From assembly GCA_001512885.1 (NCBI GenBank), contig LFSZ01000012.1, positions 1 to 38,240 of the forward strand: a stretch of 38,240 nucleotides of DNA. Reading direction: 5' to 3'. This document shows positions 28,613 to 37,971 of the stretch, in pieces; the first letter of the stretch is position 1, and each line of letters begins with the position of its first letter. The notes under the pieces are model-generated. The model was given only the letters and a program-made list of their open reading frames with translations. It was not told where the DNA came from and made no database searches. Made by a program: the position numbers and the translations under genes. The DNA comes from Rikenellaceae bacterium DTU001. Its GTDB lineage: Bacteria; Bacteroidota; Bacteroidia; Bacteroidales; DTU049.

Positions 28613-29328
28613 TTATTTTAATTGCTTTGATTATTTTATTTTTTTCTTGCGAAAAACAAGAATCTTGTTTGATGTCAGTAGGTAAATATTCGGAAATTAT
28701 AATCCCTTTAGATAGCATAGATAGACTATATGTAGAGGGTAGAGTAAATTTATATTTAATAAAAGATAGTATAGATTTTTTAAAAATCAAAGGTGGCGAA
28801 AATTTAATAAATGGAGTATCTATAAATCAAAAAAATTATGAATTAAAAATTAAAGACAAAAACAAATGTTATTGGCTTAGAAATTATAAGCATTGGATAG
28901 ATATAGAAACACATTATAGAAATATTAATTATATAAATCCTGAGATTTATGGAGAAATGATTTTCGAAAATACTTGTATACAGGACACAATAAATATAGA
29001 AGTATGGGACTCAGCTTTAGATATAAAAGGAGAATTAAATGTAAATCGCTTTATCTTTAGATCTCACGGTGGCAATGTGGGATTATATATTACTGGGCAA
29101 AGTAAATATCTTTATACATATCTACACGGTGCAGGGCCACAGCATTTAGAATATCTATGTTCAGATACTGTGTTTGTAAATTCTTGTAGTTATCAAAATA
29201 TATATGTTTGTGTTAATAATGTTTTGTGGGTAGATATTAATAGCAATGGCAATGTATATTTTAGAGGAAATCCATCAGAAAAAAATTTCAATTATAAAGG
29301 CAGTGGCAAGGTTTTACCTTTAGAATAA
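28585..29328 (+). CDS. lipoprotein with DUF2807-like (head GIN) domain
   Basis: 247-residue predicted lipoprotein. The start region (IIILIALIILFFSC) is a type II signal with the lipobox Cys about residue 22, and the mature part begins EKQESCLMS. The remainder is beta-rich, with alternating short strands (IPLDSIDRLYVEGRVNLYLI; FIFRSHGGNVGLYI), consistent with a DUF2807/GIN-type beta-helix. Two starts are possible, ATG 28585 (used here) and ATG 28597; both lie inside the end of the PagL-like gene. It is likely co-transcribed with that gene and exposed in the periplasm. No enzymatic motif is visible. Confidence 0.65.
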   Translation: MGVSMERKIIILIALIILFFSCEKQESCLMSVGKYSEIIIPLDSIDRLYVEGRVNLYLIKDSIDFLKIKGGENLINGVSINQKNYELKIKDKNKCYWLRNYKHWIDIETHYRNINYINPEIYGEMIFENTCIQDTINIEVWDSALDIKGELNVNRFIFRSHGGNVGLYITGQSKYLYTYLHGAGPQHLEYLCSDTVFVNSCSYQNIYVCVNNVLWVDINSNGNVYFRGNPSEKNFNYKGSGKVLPLE

Positions 29329-29435
29329 TGGAGAAATCTAATGGTGGACGATAGAATGAGATAAGAAACTGATGGACAATAAAAAGCCAGATAGATTATT
29401 AAAAAATATTTATAAAAATTATAGTTATTTATTTT

Positions 29436-29443
29436 TAATTTTG
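29436..29443 (+). promoter_or_regulatory. candidate -7 element for the LRR gene
   Basis: TAATTTTG matches TAnnTTTG and ends 25 nt before the ATG at 29469, indicating a separate transcript from the upstream lipoprotein gene. Confidence 0.5.
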
Positions 29444-29468
29444 TAGTAGGATATGTAATTTTTAATTT

Positions 29469-30050
29469 ATGTGCAAAATTTTTTTATATACTTTTATTAT
29501 ATTTTTAATTTTCTTTAAATTACAAGGACAAAATGAAGGAATATATAAAGATTTAAACACTGCCCTTAGCGATGCTGAAAAGGTGAAAGTATTAATATTA
29601 AAAAATAAAAAATTAGAAAAATTAACATCAAAAATAGATACATTTCAAAATTTAGAAGTATTGGTATTAAAGCGTAATAAATTAAATAGTTTACCAGAGA
29701 ACATTATTAATTGTAAAAAAATAATAAAAATAGATCTTAGTTATAACAAATTCAAAGATTTCCCAATTATTTTGATAGAGCTACCAAATTTAAAAGAATT
29801 GAATTTGTATCATAATGAAATCGAATATTTGCCAAATGAGATAAAAGAATTTTGTTGTTTAGAAAAATTAGACTTAGGTGATAATTATTTAACAAAACTC
29901 AATCAGAGTATTACAGGATTGAATAACACATTGAAAGTATTAAATTTAAGATTAAATATGATACCATTAAAACATCAAAAAGAGGTGCGAGAGCGTTATC
30001 TACCTAATACAAAAATATATTTTTCAACACCATGTAATTGTGATTTATAA
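29469..30050 (+). CDS. secreted leucine-rich-repeat protein
   Basis: 193-residue protein with a signal peptide (MCKIFLYTFIIFLIFFKLQGQ). About five leucine-rich repeats of ~23 residues fill residues 40-170, for example LEVLVLKRNKLNSLPENI, KIDLSYNKFKDFPIILIELP, LKELNLYHNEIEYLPNEI and LEKLDLGDNYLTKLNQSI. A short cap ends in CNCDL. The repeats are of the bacterial/Ras-suppressor type (LxxLxLxxNxLxxLP), which mediate protein binding; partner and role are unknown. It has its own -7 element and lies at the end of a rightward run, convergent with the glycosyltransferase. Confidence 0.8.
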   Translation: MCKIFLYTFIIFLIFFKLQGQNEGIYKDLNTALSDAEKVKVLILKNKKLEKLTSKIDTFQNLEVLVLKRNKLNSLPENIINCKKIIKIDLSYNKFKDFPIILIELPNLKELNLYHNEIEYLPNEIKEFCCLEKLDLGDNYLTKLNQSITGLNNTLKVLNLRLNMIPLKHQKEVRERYLPNTKIYFSTPCNCDL

Positions 30051-30234
30051 ATAGCTAACAACTGGCAACAACTGTTTTGCTAAACTTTTCTCAACTATCC
30101 AACTTTTATCTTTATTTGTACTAATTAATGTCTATCTATGGAGAAATAACAACGAACAATCTAGATTTGATAAATTTTTATAGTTATAACGGATCAAAAT
30201 TTAGCCAATACTAATGTATCAGAAATCAATTAAT

Positions 30235-31569
30235 TTATCCATTATTTTTTTTATTATTAATATATTCGAGCAAAATATTATTAAATTTAAGAGCAAGATT
30301 TTTTCTACTGTATAATTCTTTTTGATGATAATCTACTACTAATTTATCACCATTAATATATTTTTGATAAATGTTTGTAATAAAATTTTTGATACCTTCT
30401 AAATCGTCCCAATCTACCATCTTTGCATATTCTGAATCACCTAAAATCCTAGCTGCATCACCATCAGTTGGGCCAATGCCTAGGATAGGTCTTTGACATG
30501 CAAAATATTCATAAATCTTCCCAGTGATCATGCCTTTTGCAGTTGAAATATATGTTTTTGCCTGATCAATTATTAAAAGAAGGAGTGCTGCATTTATTTG
30601 ATATTCAATAACTTCCTTATGAGACATGGGTGGATATATTTCGGTTATATCATAAAGATCCAAATTTTTTAATTCATTGATTACACTAGCATCCAAATTT
30701 CCTATAAGTTGAATTTTGGCAAGATCAACAAATGCGGGAATTTCATTTTTAATAATTCTTAAACTATTCCATAAATTATGTGGATTTCTCGTAGCATACA
30801 TTACGCCTGTATGTACAATATTAAATCTTTTAGGTTGATTTATGATTTTTATATGTTCAAATAATGAATCCTCATATCCATTTTCTATTATTTCAATTTT
30901 TCGTTTAGAAATATCTCGAAACATATTAGCCCATGAAGGGGTAACAGTAGTTACAATATCAGAATTTATTAGAACTTTTTTTTCCAATTTTTTTATTTTA
31001 TTAAATGCAAACTTTGTAGTTTTCAATGTTTCATAGTATTGAATTTCTGACCATGGATCTCTGAAATCTGCTACCCAAATAATTTTTTCTTTGAAATATT
31101 GCTTTAGTTTGAGTCCTATCAAGTGCATACTATGTGGTGGACCAGTAGTGACTATAACGTCTATTTTATTTTTTTCGATATATTTTTTTAAAAAACGATA
31201 TGAAGGATTTACCCAAAACACTCTAGAATCTGGGACAAAAACATTGGCTCTAAACCATAATCCTATTTTTTGAATCAATGATTTTTTTTCTTTTACAGAG
31301 CTCATCCCGACACCTATTTTGTTTTTCTCACCTACAGCTTTATTATAAAAATGTGCTGGATCCCAAATAGGTCTTTTGATGATTTTCAATTTTGGTGAAA
31401 TATCAGCAGATAAAGTAGGATCTAACACTTGATAATCTGTAGTATCAGGCACATAAATGGTTAGATTATTACCTGGAATATCCGCTAAATGATTAGACAT
31501 GTACAACCATCTCTGAACTCCACTACCACCAGCTGGCGGCCAATAATATGCTACTATTAAGATATTCAT
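30235..31569 (-). CDS. glycosyltransferase (GT4-like, GT-B fold)
   Basis: 444-residue cytosolic protein. The N-terminus MNILIVAYYWPPAGGSGVQRW has the glycine-rich loop of GT-B glycosyltransferases that act on nucleotide sugars; the C-terminal half includes GKIYEYFACQRPILGIGP, the conserved family-4 donor-binding region (E/K-type contacts). The acceptor is unknown; roles in surface glycan or protein glycosylation are typical. It overlaps the upstream DUF4834 gene by 4 nt (ATGA), so the two are translationally coupled. Confidence 0.85.
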   Translation of the reverse strand: MNILIVAYYWPPAGGSGVQRWLYMSNHLADIPGNNLTIYVPDTTDYQVLDPTLSADISPKLKIIKRPIWDPAHFYNKAVGEKNKIGVGMSSVKEKKSLIQKIGLWFRANVFVPDSRVFWVNPSYRFLKKYIEKNKIDVIVTTGPPHSMHLIGLKLKQYFKEKIIWVADFRDPWSEIQYYETLKTTKFAFNKIKKLEKKVLINSDIVTTVTPSWANMFRDISKRKIEIIENGYEDSLFEHIKIINQPKRFNIVHTGVMYATRNPHNLWNSLRIIKNEIPAFVDLAKIQLIGNLDASVINELKNLDLYDITEIYPPMSHKEVIEYQINAALLLLIIDQAKTYISTAKGMITGKIYEYFACQRPILGIGPTDGDAARILGDSEYAKMVDWDDLEGIKNFITNIYQKYINGDKLVVDYHQKELYSRKNLALKFNNILLEYINNKKNNG

Positions 31570-31799
31570 TTTTTATTTTCTTTATATTTTATCTCTTCTA
31601 TATCAGATATATCTACTTTGCTTTTTTTATAACCTTTAGGCATTTTTATTTTTATATTTTTACTTTTTTTGGTTTCTGTATGAGTATTCATTTTATCTTG
31701 GTATTTTTTCAATTTTCTTTTTAAAAAATAGGGCAGCAACCTTTGTGTGATCCAAAATAAAAGTAATAAACCAATTATTAGATATAAGATAAAATTCAT
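31566..31799 (-). CDS. DUF4834-like small membrane protein
   Basis: 77-residue protein from ATG at 31799 (an in-frame TTG at 31808 is less likely). It has one N-terminal transmembrane helix (MNFILYLIIGLLLLFWITQRLLPYF) and a charged Lys-rich tail (KRKLKKYQDK, then DISDIEEIKYKENKK). The layout and its location before a glycosyltransferase gene match DUF4834 proteins of Bacteroidales. Its stop TGA overlaps the glycosyltransferase ATG (ATGA), implying coupled translation. The function is unknown. Confidence 0.7.
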   Translation of the reverse strand: MNFILYLIIGLLLLFWITQRLLPYFLKRKLKKYQDKMNTHTETKKSKNIKIKMPKGYKKSKVDISDIEEIKYKENKK

Positions 31800-31821
31800 A
31801 AAATTCAAAAATAATTAATTA

Positions 31822-31829
31822 CAAAATTA
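31822..31829 (-). promoter_or_regulatory. candidate -7 element for DUF4834-glycosyltransferase
   Basis: TAATTTTG on the minus strand, ending 22 nt before the ATG at 31799. No clear -33 TTTG is seen. Confidence 0.5.
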
Positions 31830-31875
31830 CATAAAAACCATATTATCCGTAGATATTAAAATATTTACCAACTAA

Positions 31876-32487
31876 TCAAACCATAAAGACACTCAAACCA
31901 GTTATTATTCCTAAAAAAGCCCCCATAAATATTTGTAATCTATTATGTTTGCCAACTACATACCTAGCTTGGGCAGCCAAGCCCCACAATATAGGTATAA
32001 TAACAATAATCCAAAATATATTTATTTCTATAAGTCTATATTGCAATATATATAAAGAAGTAAATAAATTCATCCATCCAGCACTGTGTATGCTAACATT
32101 CATAAAGCTACTAAAAATACATAACAAAGTCGTTAAAATTATTGTAAGCCTTATGGGTAATAAATAAAATATAGGTATATGTAGTCTTTTTAAAAAAAAG
32201 TATAAAATAAAACTAGAAACTAAAATTATCAATAATATTTTTATTCGCTCAATAGGTATAGAGCTATGAACGCTTTCAATCAATCCTAAATGATACGAAA
32301 AAAGAATAATGATAGTGGGGATGATCACCATAATGATGATAAGCAACCAAATATATGATTTAAAAAAAGCATTTGGTAAAAAAGCATTTAAGAAATAACC
32401 AGAATTAAATAAGATAATAGCAAACCATATAGGGATAAAAACAGGATGTAAAGCTATAGATATTACCTGAGATAGATTTTTTTTCAT
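31876..32487 (-). CDS. PAP2-like integral membrane protein
   Basis: 203-residue polytopic membrane protein with about six hydrophobic helices. The C-terminal SIHSAGWMN and ARYVVGKHNRLQIFMGAFLG segments correspond in position to the second and third PAP2 phosphatase motifs, with the His residues kept but the first motif not recognisable. Such degenerate PAP2-fold proteins are common in Bacteroidota and may not be active phosphatases. It starts 17 nt after the rpoN stop and is probably its operon partner. Confidence 0.65.
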   Translation of the reverse strand: MKKNLSQVISIALHPVFIPIWFAIILFNSGYFLNAFLPNAFFKSYIWLLIIIMVIIPTIIILFSYHLGLIESVHSSIPIERIKILLIILVSSFILYFFLKRLHIPIFYLLPIRLTIILTTLLCIFSSFMNVSIHSAGWMNLFTSLYILQYRLIEINIFWIIVIIPILWGLAAQARYVVGKHNRLQIFMGAFLGIITGLSVFMV

Positions 32488-32504
32488 ATTTGATGTTAAT
32501 TATT

Positions 32505-34001
32505 TTATAGTTCTTTTCTAAGTCTGGCAACGGGTATATTTAATTGATCTCTATATTTGGCTACTGTTCTTCGTGCAATTTTGAACCCTTTTTCTTCTAA
32601 TATTTTTGTCAATTCCTCATCAGTTAATGGATTCGATTTATCTTCATTTTTGATTATATCTTTTATTATTGCTTTTATAGTTTTATTCGACACTTCTTTT
32701 CCTGATTTAGTTTCTAATGAATCAGAGAAAAAATGCTTTAAAAGAAATGTTCCATACGGTGTAGCCACATACTTACTATTAGCCACTCTACTAACAGTAG
32801 AAATATCCATATTTATTTTATCTGCTATATCTTTTAGTATCATAGGCTTTAGTTTAGTTTCATCGCCAGTCATGAAAAAATCTTTTTGCAATTCCATAAT
32901 AGTTTTCATAGTTATATAAAGGGTATTTTGTCTTTGCTCAAGTGCATTGATAAACCAACGTGCTCCGTCCAGTTTTTGTTTAATAAATTGAACAGTTTCT
33001 TTTTTCTTAGGATCATTACTAGCTTCTTTAGACAGACTCTGATACATGTTTTCGTATTTTTTATTTGTGCATAAGTATGGAATATTGTAATTATTTAATG
33101 TCAGTTCAAGTTCTCCATCATTATTATATATGATGAAATCTGGTATTATACTTATAGCTGAATTGCCAATTTGATACAAAGAATTACCAGGCTTTGGATT
33201 TAGTTTTTGTATCTCACTTATAGCCATCTTTAATTGATCTTCAGTGATATTAGCTTTTTTGATTATTTGATCATAATGTTTTTTAATAAAATCATCATAA
33301 TAGTTTTCTAAAATTTCAATAGCTAAGTTTATTTCCGGTGTTTTATGTTCTTTTGCTTCTAATTGTAATAGTAAACATTCTTTTAAATCTCTAGCTCCTA
33401 TACCTGGTGGATCGAATCGTTGTATTATGTCGAGCACTTTTTCTACCTCATCTGCGTTTGTATTGATTCCCCTTATAAATAATAAATCATTGACAATGGC
33501 ATCTATACTTCTTTGTAAGTAACCATTATCATCAATATTTCCTATTATATATTCTCCTATCAAATATTCTTGCTCACTTAGATTTTTATAATCTAGCTGT
33601 TCTTTTAGATAGTCATTTAATGTTTTAGTAGTATAGTCATAATATTGTATGTTTGTAGAGTCATCAGGGCTAGTATTATTTATATATAATTTATATTCAG
33701 GAATTTCATCTTCATCTATGTATTCATCTAATAATTCATCATCATCATTTATTATATCTGTTTTTTCATCGTCTATGTCTGGATAATCCAATTCATTGTT
33801 TTTATCTATTTCATCATCAATAATCATTATATTCTCATCGTCATCAGTATCATCTAAGGTATCTAGAGCAGGGTTTGATATTAATTCTTCTTTGATTCGC
33901 TGTTCTAACTCAGCAATAGGTAGCTGTATCAATTTCATCAATTGAATCTGCTGTGGAGATAGTCGTTGTAATAATCTTAAATGTTGTGTTTGTTTAAGCA
34001 T
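32505..34001 (-). CDS. rpoN: RNA polymerase sigma-54 factor
   Basis: 498-residue alternative sigma factor from ATG at 34001, giving MLKQTQHLRLLQRLSPQQIQLMKLIQ, the expected glutamine/leucine-rich Region I that binds enhancer-dependent activators. A very acidic Region II follows (about residues 45-105). The core-binding domain has DNGYLQRSIDAI and FDPPGIGARDLKECLLLQL; the HTH region is near DISTVSRVANSKYV, and the RpoN box ARRTVAKYR is at 476-484. A TTG 30 nt upstream overlaps the -7 element and is rejected as a start. No enhancer-binding activator gene is present in the window. Confidence 0.95.
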   Translation of the reverse strand: MLKQTQHLRLLQRLSPQQIQLMKLIQLPIAELEQRIKEELISNPALDTLDDTDDDENIMIIDDEIDKNNELDYPDIDDEKTDIINDDDELLDEYIDEDEIPEYKLYINNTSPDDSTNIQYYDYTTKTLNDYLKEQLDYKNLSEQEYLIGEYIIGNIDDNGYLQRSIDAIVNDLLFIRGINTNADEVEKVLDIIQRFDPPGIGARDLKECLLLQLEAKEHKTPEINLAIEILENYYDDFIKKHYDQIIKKANITEDQLKMAISEIQKLNPKPGNSLYQIGNSAISIIPDFIIYNNDGELELTLNNYNIPYLCTNKKYENMYQSLSKEASNDPKKKETVQFIKQKLDGARWFINALEQRQNTLYITMKTIMELQKDFFMTGDETKLKPMILKDIADKINMDISTVSRVANSKYVATPYGTFLLKHFFSDSLETKSGKEVSNKTIKAIIKDIIKNEDKSNPLTDEELTKILEEKGFKIARRTVAKYRDQLNIPVARLRKEL

Positions 34002-34028
34002 GATAATTTTTATTGAATTTATTTTATA

Positions 34029-34036
34029 CAAAAATA
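34029..34036 (-). promoter_or_regulatory. candidate -7 element for rpoN
   Basis: TATTTTTG on the minus strand matches TAnnTTTG, ending 27 nt before the ATG at 34001. It overlaps the alternative TTG start at 34031. Confidence 0.45.
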
Positions 34037-34261
34037 ATGAATTTATTGCTATTATAAAAATTTTTGTAACCTTTCTATTAAGTTATATTTATAGAGCTAT
34101 AGAATTATAATAATACTAAAATTTAAAAAAACAAATATTCAAATAAGAGAAATAATTTTTATTAATAGTTGCAAAATTATAACTTTTAAAAAAAAAAATT
34201 TGATTATTACTAATCTTTTCTTTTAAAACAGATAAAGGGGAATATTTTATGCATAAATTTG

Positions 34262-34269
34262 TAATTTTG
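34262..34269 (+). promoter_or_regulatory. candidate -7 element for mpl
   Basis: TAATTTTG ends 36 nt before the ATG at 34306. The -33 region is not a clear match. Confidence 0.5.
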
Positions 34270-34305
34270 TGAATTAAAATTTCTTTATTGTAAGTATAAT
34301 CAATC

Positions 34306-35664
34306 ATGAAAATACATATAATAGCTATAGGAGGTGCTGTAATGCATCAGTTAGCAATAGCTTTACAACAGGCTGGACACATAGTTAGCGGATCAGATGA
34401 TGAAATATTCAATCCAGCAAAAGAAAATTTAGAAAAATATAATCTATTGCCATGTGAAATTGGTTTTTTCGCTGATAGAATCACTCCAGATATAGATTTA
34501 ATAATTTCTGGCATGCATGCTAAGGCTAATAATCCTGAATTAACTGAAGCAAAAAAATTGAACCTAGACGTTTTATCTATGCCAGAATTCATTTATCAAC
34601 ATTCGAAAAACAAACATAGGATAGTGATAGGTGGCAGCCATGGCAAAACAACTGTTACAGGTATGATAATGCATGTATTAAGACTCTTAAACAAGCAATT
34701 CGATTATTTAGTAGGTTCTAAGGTGGTTGGTTTCGATTTTAACATAAAACTAAGTAATGAAGCTCCTATAATGATCATAGAAGGTGATGAATATTTAGCT
34801 AGTACTGAGCTCCCTATTCCAAAATTTATTATTTATAAACCAGATGTAGGATTGATAAATGGTATAGACTGGGATCATGCTAATGTTTTTCCTAGTTTTG
34901 AAAATTATTTAGAGCAATTTAAAAAATTTGCCGAAATGGTTCCTTCTGATGGTGCTTTATTTGCAGTGGACGAACCTATAGTACGCAAAATATTGGATGA
35001 AGCACAACTAAAACTAACTCCCATTTTTTATAAAACCTTTCCATACTTTGTAGAAAATGGGCATTTTTTTCTTAAATATCAAGAAAAATCATATCCCTTA
35101 CAAATTTTTGGTAAGCATAACATGCAAAATATATCTGCAGCACATAAAATTTGTGAATATTTAGATATCGATACCAAAGATTTTTGTGAAGCAATGATGA
35201 GCTTTCGTTCTGCTAATAAGAGGTTAGAAAAATTATATGAAAATAAAAATTTGGTGGTTTTTAGAGATTTTGCACATGCACCATCAAAAGTGAGAGCTAC
35301 CATTGATGCGGTAAGAGAACACTATCCTGATAGGCAGCTAATCTCTGTATTTGAATTACATACTTATTCTAGCTTAAACCAAAATTTTTTACCTCAGTAT
35401 AGTAAAACTATGCAAAATTCAGATATCTCAATAGTTTTTTATAGTAAACATGCCCTAGAGATAAAGCAATTGCCAGATCTAAATACAATAGACATAATAA
35501 AAGCCTTTGACCAGCAAAATCTATTTGTTACCACCATAGTAAATGATATTCAAAATATTATAGAGCAATATATTAAATTACCTGCAGCTATTGTTTTGAT
35601 GAGTAGTGGAAATTTTGATAATTGGGAATTAAACATTAACACAATTAAAGAAATAGTTAATTAG
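34306..35664 (+). CDS. mpl: UDP-N-acetylmuramate:L-alanyl-gamma-D-glutamyl-meso-diaminopimelate ligase-like (Mpl) protein
   Basis: 452-residue Mur ligase, cytosolic. The N-terminal domain starts MKIHIIAIGGAVMHQLAIALQQAGHIVSGSD, typical of MurC/Mpl UDP-MurNAc binding. The central ATP-binding domain has GGSHGKTTVTGM with the P-loop at 109-116, then the EGDEYLAS and GINGIDWDHANVF-type segment. The C-terminal domain has FRDFAHAPSKVRATIDAVREHYP. Mpl recycles cell-wall tripeptide by joining it to UDP-MurNAc. The short length and the GGSHGKTT/EGDEY pattern favour Mpl over MurC. It is divergent from rpoN. Confidence 0.85.
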   Translation: MKIHIIAIGGAVMHQLAIALQQAGHIVSGSDDEIFNPAKENLEKYNLLPCEIGFFADRITPDIDLIISGMHAKANNPELTEAKKLNLDVLSMPEFIYQHSKNKHRIVIGGSHGKTTVTGMIMHVLRLLNKQFDYLVGSKVVGFDFNIKLSNEAPIMIIEGDEYLASTELPIPKFIIYKPDVGLINGIDWDHANVFPSFENYLEQFKKFAEMVPSDGALFAVDEPIVRKILDEAQLKLTPIFYKTFPYFVENGHFFLKYQEKSYPLQIFGKHNMQNISAAHKICEYLDIDTKDFCEAMMSFRSANKRLEKLYENKNLVVFRDFAHAPSKVRATIDAVREHYPDRQLISVFELHTYSSLNQNFLPQYSKTMQNSDISIVFYSKHALEIKQLPDLNTIDIIKAFDQQNLFVTTIVNDIQNIIEQYIKLPAAIVLMSSGNFDNWELNINTIKEIVN

Positions 35665-35797
35665 TTATACATAGAATATAAAAATAAATTAGTCAAAAAT
35701 AATAAATTTACCAAAATGTATTCTAATGGTTTCTACTCATCACTTTTTTTTTGAGACTTTAAATTTATCATAATTATCAATTATAAATAATTTAATT

Positions 35798-37711
35798 TCA
35801 ATATGCCCTTTTATTTTTACCTTCATAGTAATTAATAAAAGCATTATTAACCACTCGATATCCACCTATAGTGGGAAAATTACCAGTGAAATACCAATCA
35901 CCTTTATTGTCTTGCAAAACCTTACTTAAACCTTCTAAGGATTGATAAATGATAGTTAACTTAGTTTTATTAGCTATAGGAGTTAATAATTCTTCTATTT
36001 TATGAGTTATTTCTTCTTCTTCAAAAGGTTGATAAATAAGAGAAACGTAATTTTCTAATTTATTGTCAGGTAATGAATCTTGCTCTTTACATTTATCGTA
36101 TACATATTTTATCAATTTGGCTTGTCCTCTTTCTTTTAAAAGAGAAATAGCAGCCTGGAAAGCTATGAATTCTTCTAAACGAGCCATGTCTATACCATAG
36201 CAGTCAGGATACCTAATTTGGGGAGCTGTAGAAGCAATTACGATTTCTTTTGGTTCCAACCTATTTAGCATTGGAATTATACTTTTTTTTATAGTGGTAC
36301 CACGTACAATACTATCATCTATAGCTACAATTCTATCAATATTAGGTCTCACTACACCATAAGTCACATCATACACATGGCTAGCTAATCCATTGCGTTT
36401 AGATTCTTTAGTGATAAAAGTACGATGTTTCAAATCCTTTACTACGAGTGTATCAGCACGCGGATGCCAGTTAAGTATTGCTCGTAATTCTTTATCATTA
36501 ATATTTTCCCCCATATTAATGATATCTATTATTTTTTCTTTTTTTTGTACATCAAGCCATTTCTCTAATTCAGCATATAAACCAAGAAAAGCTACTGTAG
36601 AAGTATTAGGGATATAAGTAAAAACTGTATTTTCTAAATCATAGTCAATGGCAGATAATATAGGATCTGCCAGCATAGCACCTAACATTTTTCTTTCTTT
36701 ATATATGTCTCTATCTGTTCCACGGCTAAAATAAATATGTTCAAAACTACAAGCCATTTTAGAAGGTATATTATCTGTATAGGGAACAATAGATAAATCT
36801 TTATTTTTTTTTAAAATCAAAACATGTCCCGGAGGCATTTCTTTTATATCATCAGTTTTTACGTTAAATGCAGTTTGTATTGGTGGTCTCTCTGAAGTAA
36901 CCACAAAAAACTCATCATCTTTATAATAATAAGCTGGTCTGATGCCTCGTGGATCTCGAAATACAAAAGCATCTCCATGACCTAGTACTCCTGCTATAAC
37001 ATAACCACCATCAAAGTTTTGTGCTGCTTTTTTAACTATACTAACAATGTCTAATGTTTCTGCTATTTTGGGAGAAATTTCAGCTTTGGTATAACCCTGA
37101 GTTTTAAACTTTTCATACAATTCGTTATTCATTTCATCTAAATAATATCCTAATTTTTCAAGAATAGTAACAGTGTCCGAAGTCTCTATAGGATGCTGTC
37201 CATAATTTATAAGATCTAAAAAAAGTTGATCAGCATTAGTAAGATTAAAATTACCCACTAAGGCTAAAGTATGCGTACGCCAGTTACTCTGCCTGAGATG
37301 TGGATGTACATATTCTATTTGATATTTACCATAAGTACCATATCTAAGATGCCCCAAATACAACTCACTAATAAAAGGTATATTTCGCTTAAGATATTCA
37401 GGATCATAGAGTAAAGGCGAATTGTTGGCTTCTAATATGCGTAAAGGATCATAAATTTTTTGAAAAATATCTATGATAGGAGAATCAACATTAGAGCGTA
37501 TCCTATCTAAATATCTATATCCAGGCTCTACATCTAACTTAACTGATACTACTCCCGCACCATCTTGACCTCTATTATGTTGTTTTTCCATTAACAAATA
37601 TAACATATCTAGACCATGATAACAACAGTTATATTTCTCCATATAATAACTGAGAGGCTGTAATAAACGGAGTAAAACTATTCCGCATTCATGAGGTAAA
37701 TATTCACTCAT
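35798..37711 (-). CDS. long-form amidophosphoribosyltransferase-like protein (Ntn glutaminase + PRTase)
   Basis: 637-residue protein with the PurF architecture: a class II glutamine amidotransferase domain (N-terminal ~300 residues), then a phosphoribosyltransferase domain. The putative nucleophile is C9 in LPHECGIVLL, after an 8-residue leader; EKQHNRGQDGAG and YLGHLRYGTYGK are glutaminase motifs. The PRPP-binding loop IDDSIVRGTT is at 464-473. It is ~150 residues longer than classical PurF and resembles a second, longer PurF-type protein of Bacteroidales. Whether it makes phosphoribosylamine for purines, or acts on another substrate, cannot be told here, so no symbol is given. Its -7 element lies 7 nt before the ATG. 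Confidence 0.82.
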   Translation of the reverse strand: MSEYLPHECGIVLLRLLQPLSYYMEKYNCCYHGLDMLYLLMEKQHNRGQDGAGVVSVKLDVEPGYRYLDRIRSNVDSPIIDIFQKIYDPLRILEANNSPLLYDPEYLKRNIPFISELYLGHLRYGTYGKYQIEYVHPHLRQSNWRTHTLALVGNFNLTNADQLFLDLINYGQHPIETSDTVTILEKLGYYLDEMNNELYEKFKTQGYTKAEISPKIAETLDIVSIVKKAAQNFDGGYVIAGVLGHGDAFVFRDPRGIRPAYYYKDDEFFVVTSERPPIQTAFNVKTDDIKEMPPGHVLILKKNKDLSIVPYTDNIPSKMACSFEHIYFSRGTDRDIYKERKMLGAMLADPILSAIDYDLENTVFTYIPNTSTVAFLGLYAELEKWLDVQKKEKIIDIINMGENINDKELRAILNWHPRADTLVVKDLKHRTFITKESKRNGLASHVYDVTYGVVRPNIDRIVAIDDSIVRGTTIKKSIIPMLNRLEPKEIVIASTAPQIRYPDCYGIDMARLEEFIAFQAAISLLKERGQAKLIKYVYDKCKEQDSLPDNKLENYVSLIYQPFEEEEITHKIEELLTPIANKTKLTIIYQSLEGLSKVLQDNKGDWYFTGNFPTIGGYRVVNNAFINYYEGKNKRAY

Positions 37712-37718
37712 TTTTTTA

Positions 37719-37726
37719 CAAAATTA
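37719..37726 (-). promoter_or_regulatory. candidate -7 element for the PurF-like gene
   Basis: TAATTTTG on the minus strand, with only 7 nt (TAAAAAA) to the ATG at 37711, suggesting a nearly leaderless mRNA. Confidence 0.5.
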
Positions 37727-37971
37727 TAATAATAATGTTAAAAAATAAATAATTTTTTAAAAATAATTAAAAATCATAAATATAAATCAAAATAGACTCA
37801 TTTGTTTAAATAAATACTTTATTTGCATTATAAAAGCAACTTTTGATCTAAGTAATATATTATTTTTTAAATGAGTAAATGAATTCATAATTTAATTAAT
37901 CAATTTTTTTAATTGTTTTAAAATATATACAGGGATAAGTGTGTTGCGAATTTGGTTAATTAATATATGTT

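Noticed and set aside
29329-29468. Possible small RNA or ORF in the lipoprotein-LRR gap
   Set aside because: Only very short frames, no stable hairpin with a T-run; the one supported signal is the -7 element for the LRR gene.
30051-30234. Possible repeat shared between gaps 29329-29468 and 30051-30234
   Set aside because: Both contain ATGGAGAAAT, but the similarity does not extend beyond about ten bases.
34002-34031. TTG start giving rpoN ten extra residues
   Set aside because: It overlaps the candidate -7 element, and the conserved sigma-54 Region I begins at the ATG at 34001.
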